This document shows, one piece after another, positions 25,101 through 37,100 of a stretch of 64,000 nucleotides of DNA; the stretch's first letter is position 1; each line of letters starts with the position of its first letter. Under the pieces are notes generated by a model, which made no database searches, had not been told where the DNA came from, and worked only from the letters and a program-made list of their open reading frames with translations. Made by a program: the position numbers and the translations under genes. Origin of the DNA: Phoronis australis (lineage: Eukaryota; Phoronida; Phoronidae); the NCBI GenBank assembly GCA_002633005.1, contig NMRA01000034.1:1167050-1231049 (forward strand), read 5' to 3'.

Positions 25101-28100
25101 GCCAAGCATCATAGTTAACGACTGCAGAATGGGCCAGCCAGGTTGTTTTTTCATGACTACGGGTTGAAACATTATATTTTTTCCAAAATGGACAGGGCCC
25201 TCAATCCCTCGATTTTGGGGCCTTATTCCCCTCTCAAAAATATTGAAAAATCACGCGAAATTCCCCCCACGAGGCATAAAAATTCCCCTCGTGAAAAGTT
25301 CACATCACCTGTAACCACACAGGTGATAATTTTTAAGAGCACAAAAGGTTACTTTAAACTGAGACAGAGCCTATGAGAGCTTGCAACAGGGCGGGGGTGC
25401 TATTGATGGTGATCGGGAGGTAGATTGTTCCCCTCACTCGACGAAAAAATCCCCTCTCGGAAGGCACTGGCACCTTTCCCCTCGGATGAACGAGGCTCCT
25501 GGAGAAACATTATAACTATGATTGCTTTGTCCAGTTAACTGAAATTGAGTTCTAAAACGAGGTTATACTTTGGACGAACGAATTAGGTGTTTTAATTTTA
25601 AAATTCTACTTGGTCCGGGTTGATATTTGAAACCTAACACATGAAATACACGTAAGAATTATTAAAACCAAGAAAGCAGGATTGATGGTCAAATAATTTT
25701 TATTTTCAATTAGGATCCTGGTTTTTTATTTTAATAAAAAATATATTTAATAACATTAATTATTCTTTCAGATCAATGACAAATCAACTGTTAGTCCCAG
25801 TGAGTGCCTACCTCATCAGGATCAGGCTATGGTTGATGTTAATATTCTTGATCAGCAAATTAAACCAGATGTGACTAATTGCACATGACAGCCACCACTG
25901 TCGAATATGTCTTCAACTCGTCTACAATACGAGCAGATGACCTGGTTCGTGTAGAAAGTATTTTGATCAACAATTTACAAAAAAAAAACGTAACCCTGCA
26001 TTGAGCATAATACCCAACAATCCGTAACGATCGCCGCAATTTGGTCATACTTTTCATGTTTCGAACCTAGTTTTCCGAAAAAAATTAAACCCTTTCGTCA
26101 GACAACTCTTTGGTGCCTTAACTTGTTCGCTAATGGAATTTTCTACGTCTCTGTGGTTAATTGTCGACACAGTATTAAAATTTAATATCCAGGTTGGACT
26201 CGAAAGACCGGCTATTTAACTCACGCAATGTCAACTTCCGCTTTGTTTATCGCAGTGAGCCTCGCTTTGGATTTAAATGTCTGTCGCGTGAATTAGGTCT
26301 ATACTCCCGGATATTCTCAGCCTTTCTAAGTTTCTATGGAAAAAATTGGAGAACTTAAAACAACATTCGCCACTAAACTGCATTATAACGACCTCTAATG
26401 TAGATATGGGATTAGCCGGTGACTTCATACCCAAATGAAAGATCGAGCTTTTCGCGGAATTCAATAGAGAAAACAAAAACCCGACAAATGCAAATCAGAT
26501 ATCATTACCGCCGCTGTGTAAAGGAATCCAAAGACAATTGGACCACCGAAATTGGTAGTCTGGGAAGGATGTCACACGACAAAACCGGGGCTTTTTTAGT
26601 AGAGTCGTTTTTCATAAATTACCGCACTGGTCTAAGAAACTTCTCAAACCAGAGTTCAACTGGGCCGTCACGTTCCTTTGTCCCGGAGGTAAGAAAGCGC
26701 CTGACTCGTTTTGGAAAGTCAGGCAAATTTTCACAGGTCATGCTGGAAACCGTCGAGATGTAAAGACGTGATTTCAACTGTTCAAAAGTACCAGAATTGA
26801 AATGGTATTTCAAACAAGGGGATTGTGTTTGGTTCAAAATCATCCCGACGACGTTGCTTTATCCACTTGCACTGTGATTGATGTCGAGAAGGTGGAGAAC
26901 TTAACATCGCACGTCCACGATTATTTTTTACTAAAGTGTATCCAATTTTTTTCCCGTGGAGTTACAGCACACAGCACAATAGTAATACTTCGTTGGGATT
27001 GGGTGGGTGAACTGAATAAAGCAGCCGAGAAAACCTTGTAAAGAATAAGAGAACAACAAAGAACAACGTGTAAGTCTAATGGCGCGAAAACCATCTGGAC
27101 ACAAAAGTGACGGATATTGTGGCACTGTAGGCAAATACAGGCGAGATTCAAGTGTCGCTGCGTAATCCGGGACGGCCCTATTGTTTAACTTCAGGAACAG
27201 CCCTTTAGACTGAATCAAACATGCCTAAATGTACGCCATGATTGCATTTTTTTAACACTATCGCAATGTTTTCAAAGAAATTACTATTCTATAGATTGAC
27301 TTTGCAGCAGTCGAGTACAGACTACCTTAATTTAAAAGAGCAGCGCCAGTAGAGCAACACGCAAATTCATAACTTACTAAACATGATGAAAAATACACCG
27401 CCAACGACCGGATCGGGTATCGTTACAAAGACAGCTCCGAATTTACCAATGATCGCCAACAGTATCATAATGATGGCGCCCACTTGTATTACTCTACGAC
27501 TACCAACCTATAAATGGAGATGCATGTATATTAATATCGGTGATCAATCAATTCAAAACAGGAATGTGAAACGGAGATCACGTGAGGCCCACATAAGCGC
27601 GTTACTTCGTACTTTTTCTAAAGAAAACATCAAGCTCAATAAAGGGTCTGTCCTCCTGAAGAAAATGGGTTTTGCGAGTTTCAGCAAATTTAGGTGCTTA
27701 CTTTCTTATCGGGTAACAGGAAATATTGTTAGAAAATCCAAAAGAAAAAATTCTAGAATTCACGAAATTGAAAGTTTGCGTCGACAAAACTTCATTGCCA
27801 TTCACAATTTTACCTATAGCAAAGTCTTTGTTTTATTAGGTTGCCAGTTGCGAAGGCTGTTTGTTGTCTCTTCTCCGTGTTATTGTCGTAATCTGTATTC
27901 AGTGACGAATGGCTTCAATCGGTGCACGAGTCACACAACGTGCGTTCCAGTTCGTAGTGCCAAGTAAATCACATACCGATTAAACAAGAAAACTCTAAAT
28001 TTTCACTTGCTATGCCCTCCATAGATAATTTATCTGAGCAAGTGGTGATTAGGTTGTGCTGGAATGCATATTATACGAGTGACTCGAAAACAACAATAAT

Positions 28101-31100
28101 ATCGACATGTTAGAGGTCTTGGCTGGGTTGCATAAAACTTCAAAATTATCCGCTTGATAAGTTTGATTGTTGGGTGACGTCAGGTGCATTGTTCCACGGT
28201 AACAACGTGGCGCGTGATAATGCGACGTCATTGTTGCTACATGTATGCAGCGTATAACTTTTATGCAACTGAGCCCTTGTACACAAAAGTGAGAAAGCAC
28301 TGTTATTGGGAAAAGTCAATCCGACGAAATTCAGCGACAATTTCTCGAGAAGAACATAACCTGTACATGAATAGACTCAAATCTCACCACAGTAAGACTG
28401 AAATCAAAATTTCCATTTCGGAATTCGAATCAGGCTCACCCACTGAAGACATCTGTCAATGGATTCCGACAGGATGCAAATGCGACGACAAAACGTCATT
28501 GGGCTCCTAAGAATTAATGTATCCACATCGATGTTACAGACTGGAACCGACAACTTGAATTACAAATATTTTGTGCCTGCAAATCGACACACTAAAAATG
28601 GTGACCAAGTTTAATCGATTATCAAATTTGACTCTTAGAATTTTGCACACATAGTATTCAGTCCAGGTATCGAATAAGCCAACTGAAAATGTAGTATTCC
28701 TTGAAACGTCGGGAAATTTTGTATGAGTTTTTTCGGAAGGAATGAAAACAAGAATGTCTTTAACAGTAAAACCCAATCCACAGTGCAAGTCAAATTGTAG
28801 TGGAATACCGCACGAAGTGTCACTACCAAGTGCTTAAACTACAGCGGGTGCGGAATGACAAGGATCACGAGCGACCACACACCTTGGTTATACCAATCGC
28901 ACCAATGTTCTCACTATAAGAAGTGGTACCGTTGCCGCTTCCCCAAGCTCCGGCCAAAACACAGCCAATGCCCTCCACGCCAATACCTGTAAATACCTTC
29001 AAACTTAAGGAGACTTGCCAGTTTTCAAAACGTAACTTCATCTTCCTTTATTTGGTTTTTGAACACTCAAAAATGATTTTATCGTATTCAAACAAATTAA
29101 GTTGTTCCTGCCAGTGTTATAGTGACATCGCAAACTGGGCAGAAACTATAAGTACAGTAAATGGTCATTTTCTGTAGCGCGCATTATATTTGATCACTTC
29201 ATAAACGGAATTAAAATATCCCGTAGTTTGCATACAGCATAACATTTAAAGCAAGTCTTTAAATGTAAATTATTGGCAGGTCATATTGGGTTCTTTACCT
29301 CTATTGATTGCATGCAATGGCGGCGGTGTAGCTCCAGCCAGTCTAGCGCATGCGTAGTAGTCTCCAATGGATTCCATCATAGAGGCAAGCACGCCAGCTA
29401 GCATGCCAAAAGCTCCTGAGACCGATACGGTAGGCGTACCCCATTGTCCAGGATACGGAAATCGAATCCATGCTGCATCATTCAGTACTGAAATTCGAGC
29501 GTCAGTGCGTGCTTTATGTCCCCACATCCCTATTCCTTTAGGAAGAACATTCGCTGCAGTGAAAACAGCGCAAATCCCCCATACCACCAGGACAGCGAGA
29601 ATGACCTGAAATCAATGTTCTTGAGGTGATTCAATGCAGCAGCAATATCACCAACGTCACATGATAAAGATACGCGCGTGCGTGTTTGACATACACACTG
29701 CATCTGTGTGTGCACGTATGTGTGCAGGCCCGCCGAAGGAAGGTAAACCGCATTGGCCCTTCCTTGTCATCGCTAATTTCCCACCTACCGCGTGCTATAG
29801 CTAGTTTTTTGGGGGCCACGCACCAATTATGCAGTACCTGAACCTTGGGCACCTGCACTTCAACAAAATTTTAAGAGAAAGGATTAATTTTAGACATGAG
29901 CAAATTTGGCCGCGCATGCGTACACTTAGGGTATAACTAAATTATAACCTTTATCCTATACGCGTTGAATTAGTTGAATGCAATACTGTCGAGTGGTATT
30001 GTTTTCCGTATTGCACTCTTGGGACTACTTTTAACAGTTCCCATACTCAGAATTGGCAAGTACAAAAAGTAGGTCAACGTCGGCGTCACGTCTCTTGCCA
30101 GCTCGATCATTGAACTTTCCCCGAAATAGTTTAAAGCAATAAAGTTACAGCAGTATAGCTAGCACTCAACGTGCAATCAAGTCACAGACTTAACATCTGG
30201 TAAAAACTGTTAGTTATACATGTATATAACACTTTTGTCTCAGTTGTAATGGCTAAGACATTATATTGTGTCGGCTGCAACTAAGGCGACGATTTCTCGG
30301 CAACTCCAATTCAATCACTCTAGTTATTTAATGATTTTCAAAAAATGTTACAAAATCAATACACAATTACCGTTGATTTAATATTTGATGTCTCTTTTCA
30401 AGTAATAAATCGTAACATTCTGTGTTCTTTTAAAAGAGTAAGCCTGTAGCATAACGCTTAAGCTAATACACTATAAGTTGTGATCCCTCACGAGAACAGC
30501 ATGAATGAAGTATTTGGAAGATCTGCCAAAAACAACAAAAGGAACTCAAAAATTTAAAGCGTATGGGACAAACACAAAGTATTACGCAAAAATATGTCTT
30601 GTGAGATATTATTTCATCTACACCACTCCCGGTACGTGTATTAATGAAATTCAAAGCTTTCTTAGGGCGTCAAACAGTGTACTGTCAATATCAGTCTTTA
30701 GTGGATATAAAAGTAACTTAAGAAACTCCTACTGCGGGCTTCAAGAAATAATGACAGAAATAACACCGTCTTGTAATTGATGAGACAGAAAGTGAGACCA
30801 TTAAGGTCAAGATTCACTTTATTAGAGTCCAGTTCGGGGGACGTACAGTACACTCGACTGTCCACAACCGCTTTCAGGTGGTGATGTAGTAACATCATGT
30901 CTACAATCTCTTGGCCTATTTACACCAACCTCCATCCTATTTACATTGTTACCGCACCTTGGTCAACCATTTTCAGTCCATCTGCAGGTGTTACAACGTT
31001 CTTGGGAGAACGAGTACGCGTATGTAGTTCATTCATCACGTCACTTAGATCATATATTTTCTGGTAGACGGCAGAGTATGAACCCGGGACCTTTCGGTTG

Positions 31101-34100
31101 TCAGTCCAACACTTCCTCAATAGGCCACTACGTCATCCGTTAACTTAGAGCAATTTGATTTACTTATATTTTCATTAATGTCTGAGGAGGGGTAATCAGG
31201 TGTCACTCGGCTGCTTGCTGTACTGACTGAATACGTTATCGTTTAGCTTTGTTTGCATAGCTTCCTTGATCTTTCTTTCAATCTGGTTTTTGTCACTGTC
31301 GAGTATCCCTTTGGAGGTTGCGTTGTTTTGATCACATGCATGTATGCTATACTGCTTTCGATGAGCTATTGCCTTTTCTACCGTGACTGCATTTCCTGTG
31401 TTCAGTAGTCCTGGTTTCCAGTGGCCTAAGTGTTTCATCGATACAGGATTCACCACACTCAAGGTGAATTTGGCAGGCGACGTTTTTCTATTTGTTTGAA
31501 TCGTTGGATGCAGGCTAGCTCAGGGTTGGTGTTTGATCTGGACAAAGCTCCATTGGCCAATGGCTTGAAATATTCAGTGATTCTTTCGAAGAAACGCCAG
31601 ACAGAATAGCAGTGCCGGAAAAGTGATAGTGTCTTTGAATGATGACGGCAATAGCAGGTTGGAAGAAGGCATTATGCCTCGATGCGAATGGCTGATGCGA
31701 CTGATATGTAGCTTGCTGTCGGGAAGAGTCAAGTCAGGAACCTAGATATTAGAATCTATGACTGTGTACTTTAACGTCGTAAGTACCTGATGATTGCTTT
31801 TTGTTACATGGCTATGTTGGTCGAATTAACAGTGCATACACGTGTCTTGCATAGATGTAAATTTGCATTTGATGGAGAAACATATTTACTAACCGGAAAC
31901 AGCTTGAAAATCGGATATCGTCGATTCCGCCCACAAGGTATCTCGGTATTTCTTAAGTACTGCGAGAAAACTACGATAACAGCGATTGACCTACAAATAT
32001 ATCAAGGTTCATACTAACATGTACACAAATAGATTAGAAAAAATGTATTGCGCATGTGGATGCCAAGAATCGCCCACAGAAACAAAAACGATGAATTAAA
32101 CAAAGCAATTTTTCTGAAATGCATTAACAAAGTAAGTTCCAGACACTTAACATTACCACCTCACTACAACAATCTACATTTAGATCACTGATTTACATTT
32201 CCAGTCACAAATATGCCACTGACTTACGTCAAAGCGATATACCATTGTCCCGCACAAAAATCTGTCGCTGGCTTGAACAGCGACAGACCGACTAGCGTAA
32301 TAGTTGGTGTGATAGCGAGAGGTCCGATGAATCGCATCAACATTCCTATGATACCACTGAATCCGATAACAACTTGGAACATGGAAGCAACCATGATGGC
32401 TCCTTGAATCTAATTTAACACAGAAAACCTCAGAATTAGTATAACGAGAAAACACGAAAGAATCTAGAAATGTGTCTAAATTTTATTATCTCTACGACGA
32501 CTCATCTCAGAAACGATAATCAGACTGATACATAAAAGCAGTGTTCGAAATTATTTTTTAAAAATAATAATTTAATGACCAGCGCTCCATTTGGCGACCT
32601 GCACTGGGTCTTCAATGNGACGACCTCAGATTGTGTTTGGAGACCTGGGAAAAAATCACAAGTCGCCACGAAGTCGCCACTGCGGGATTATCAAAGCGTG
32701 ACAATAGTACCCCAAAAATTCGCTTCAAAATTTGCGTTGACTTACAAACTTTAAGTTATTAAAAGTTTTCCTAGATTTATTACCTTTGGTTCACAATTGT
32801 GAAATAAATGCGTTTGCTACCTTCTGCAGTAAGCACATTAAACGCGCTTAAATTACAACAGGAAGAAAACATGATTGTTCGGCAAAATCCCAATAGGTGA
32901 AACGCGCCTCAAGTGTTTTATGCAAACGTCTGCGTTCAACACTGTATGTTCGCCAGTAGAAGGAATGAATTTACGTATTTTTAAGGGCAGAAATTGAGGG
33001 GGTACGAGAAAGATTTTGATAAGGGAGTACGGCACGACCTTTAGTCGACAATTTCGACGTCGGTTTTGGTGACCTCAAATTTCCTGAGACATAACAGCGA
33101 GCCGTGCGCGTTGACCTAAATACTGTAGACAATAATTTTCTTGTCGAGAGAGACATATTTGGATAAGTGGGAAATGGCCAAAGTTGAAGAAAAATTGTAA
33201 ATTAAGATAAAAAAGCAACAACACTGAACCTAGTCTTTGTTAGGCGCCGACATGCTCAGACATTTTGTTAGGAGGGACCCCCAGGTTACACAGCGCAGAA
33301 TGTATCGTTCTAGACACTCACAATAACTCTAAAAAGTTCAAAAAATTTGATATCCCCAGGCTTCTTAACTCAAATCCTTTCAGAGTTTGAAGCTTGATAA
33401 AATTCAAGAACCCCTCTTTTGTAAGCGACAGTGAAGTTACTCATTATGGGAATCGCACGAGTTTTCACATTCGACGATAGGGCAATGCTCAGAAGCAGCT
33501 CGGTCATTTCTTGACCAATCTCGCAGCGCAATTCTCTCCGTAGTCCTGTCTGTGCCCTTCGAAAAATTTTCATTATTTCTGTTCTGTATTATTTATATCA
33601 CATTCACGTTGTATCAGCCTTTCTCCACAAGGCCGCCTTGACCTAATTCACCTATTGACATTCAAACTCCGCCTACAGTTAATCACGTGATTCTGAGCAT
33701 TCGGGAAGACTGAATTAGGTCGGTAAATCTGAACGATTATTCCTAAATTTCTGCATTGCACAATACTCAAATTAATCATATGCTGAAATTATAAATACTT
33801 TACTCATTTTTGTGAAAATTACTAGCCGTCACAGTCAAGAAACTCCTATGATGCCGAATGTGCACTTCTCGATCATCGCCGTGCGTTATATTGCCAATTT
33901 CTCGCGTAGTTGCGATTTTGGAGTTTATCAATTTTTGAACATGGATTACTCGGTGATGCTTGAACGGATTGCTATGAATTTTCGAGTAATTGCTATTTGA
34001 TACTTTCCGAAGGGAATAATATCTCAGAATCTCGATTAAAGTCCTAATTTGTCGGAACGAACCCTTCAAATATCAAGAGTACGACCGTTTTTTGCTCAAT

Positions 34101-37100
34101 TAAGTGCTCTTAAGTTTATAATTTAAAAACTAAGACCTTTTTCTGAGACACGTTTCCCTCGAAATGCCAACATGTTGACAAAGGAACAATATTTTTAAAA
34201 TCTTTATTCAAATTCAAAAAAAATTATACTAAAAAACGCATAACTCGTGAAAAAAGACAAATACATAAGAATTAATTTTTTTTAGGAAATTTATTCACCT
34301 TTCCGAAAATATATACTTTGGACAGCTTACAGCTAACAGAATTAAAGACACTTGCACAATATTACAACCTGGTAAACAAGGTACACAATTACCTTAACAA
34401 CCAATTCTAAGCTGGTCTGCAAGTCTAAACTGGGTGTTTTTCACTGGCCAGTGCTAAAGTAACTCACCTCTCTCAGCCTGGCCTGCCAAACCTCCCTGTG
34501 TTCAATCGATCCAGTTACCACACTTGTATTGTCAGGAGTAATTGAAAGCCCTGAAGCGCATGGGGATCCCGCGGTCACATCTATCGGAGAATTTCATCGA
34601 AATTTATTGAATTACAGCAATCGATACAGAGACGCGTCATCCTGTGAACATGGTTAAGAATGAGTACTAGAACTTAACGCTTTATTTACACTAGTAAGGC
34701 ATAATTGTTACAAGCACTGTAGCGGCGACAATAACGGCAAGAGAAGTAATTTCGAACTGATGCCAAACGAAATCTCACCCAACGCGTCCACACATACCGT
34801 ACCGAAAGAACTGCAGTTTGCCGAGTCAAACCTGGGACACTTCTCCATGGCGGATAAAATGGCGAAAGAAGGCGCCAAAAATGCGGCCGATCCTCCTTGA
34901 ATTATTGGTAGTCTGGAAATAGAGCAAGCCAGAAACTAATAAAACTTCTCGTTCAAGACAATTACATGATGTACATGTATCTTGTGAAAATAGAAAAATG
35001 TTTGTCGCTACGTCGAATAGTTGTGATTGATTGAAGTTGAATAGGTTGAACATACTTTACATGTACTTGAACTATACTGCACTGGACATTGAGAAGGTAA
35101 CATGAACAGTCAGCTTTCTTATTAATGACCGCCGCGTATACTGTAGGTTCAAGGTTTTCTCGCTACACAATAATTTTCAAAATAAAAAGATACTAACGGT
35201 TCCGCATAACTCTGCCAAACTTAGACAGACATCTTTCAGGAATTATTTGATAGTTTAGTCGAGCTTTTGTCGTATTAAAATGACAGTTTTGTTGAATTAT
35301 TAGTTGTTCATTTATGTACTGGACTTGGGCGCAGTAAGTGGTTCGGATTTCGACACCTTGGACGGAGCAACACCTGCCGAGTTTGCTGAAAGGAATTCTA
35401 GTCGAAAATATACGGAGATTTAGTAGCGGTTTTGTGCGCCACGCTGAAACATTGTCGAATTTCGACGTTTTCCATTTCATTTTGAAAACTGAAGTGACAC
35501 AGAACGTGAAAAAACAAAATTACATTATTCAAAGGGGTTCTCTGCCGCTGAAATAGAAGTCAAACTCTTAACCAGGCATTTTTACGATATGTTCGTTAAG
35601 ATTTTGAATTTCTGTTAATGTCAAAGCATTATTCCTTTAATTTCAAATATAATAAAAAACAATATGTCAACCGCTCGTCACTTCGTCAATTTTTCCCACT
35701 CTGCAAAGCATCTCTCCTTATTTGGTATGGCAAGACAGATGTAGCACACTTCCCTTACATGGAAAATGTGACCTTTGACCTTTGATATACACAAAACAAT
35801 GACGATTTCAAGCAGCAGCCACTTCGAATTTTTGAGCGCGTGCCCGCGTATATCTTTGGGGAGGAGAATTTGAAAAGTGTATTGGGATGAAAGCGTTTTT
35901 ATTGCCTATGGGTTTCAAAAAAGTGAACCTGGCGATTTTTTCCTAGAAATTCTTGAAATATTTAAAGTAAATAATTCTCACGTTTGACTTCTCAAGAAGT
36001 GGATTAGTCACGATCAGTTTAAAAAACATTTTTCACGAGTTTTCAGATCCATGCCTCTTTAACGATTAGCGAAATGTGAACGCGATTAACCATGAGGGTT
36101 AGCCATGGTTTTTAACATTTTTGCTAAGCCAAGTGAAAGCAAGGTGAACCATGGTTGGAAATCATTGACAACCATGGTCGACCTTTTACCACGCTTTTCA
36201 GCAATGGTCGACAACAAACCATGGTCATCTATTGTTCTTGGATAACCATGGCCAACTATGGCTGCAAACGATGGTCAACTATGGTTTCGAGTTTCAAACC
36301 GTTAGTATATCCTGCCGACATCAGTAAAAGTTTGCCAGCATTGTGATAGCAAGAAGGGTGCTAAAACGCTGTTTATGCCGTCCGTTTTCATGGGATCTAT
36401 AGGTGGGGATGAGCGCCTGTCCACCAAAGACGTGATCGCCGTCTGGCGGGAGAGTGACTTCAATATGGCGCGGCTGCCGTGTTCCGAAAGTCAGCTATTG
36501 CGTCGCACACGTTTGTCGATATCATGCGCTGGTGTAAGTGAATTGAATTTTACTGGGAGCACCAAAACGGATCACCGTTTTGGGTTTGATTTCTAGGTAC
36601 TTTGTAACTTTTTACGTAATTACTCCAACTACTGTGTCATAATAGGGGTGGGACGACAAACAATTTTAGTAATCTTTTTTAGGAGAAATTGTATTACTTT
36701 CTGTTGGGTTCTTGTTTGTTGTTTTTTTTCTCAAACGAGCCTTGCCTCGGCGAAAGTGAAGATTCCGAATAATCCATTTGATTAGTTTTGTACAAGTCGA
36801 TTATTCCTTGCACTCTTAGTATATAATTCACCCAACTGTCCTGTCAAGGGGGTTCACTTGGGTAGAGCTCAATAGCTGTCGCGCGACGAAAAAATTCTAA
36901 TCAAAATCATGTCCTTTCATTGAAAATATATGGCAATATCTCATGGAATATCGCGCGATCTTACATTTCTAGCGAGTTACTAGTGTTATTGAACTCAAAC
37001 CAGAAGCGTATACATGTACACTGTGAACTAAGATCCAATACTATATTAAAATTCTTTCTGTGGGTGAGAAAGCGCAAAGTAAACGGACATATTCAAGGCT

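Noticed and set aside
27383-27967. 194-codon plus-strand open frame
   Set aside because: Its start is antisense to SLC23 exon 9, and the rest has no domain or splice support.
31066-31140. Functional tRNA gene on the minus strand
   Set aside because: B-box-like sequence is present, but acceptor ends do not pair and the anticodon stem has mismatches.
32213-32407. Plus-strand frame rich in Pro/Ile
   Set aside because: Exact antisense shadow of SLC23 exon 5.
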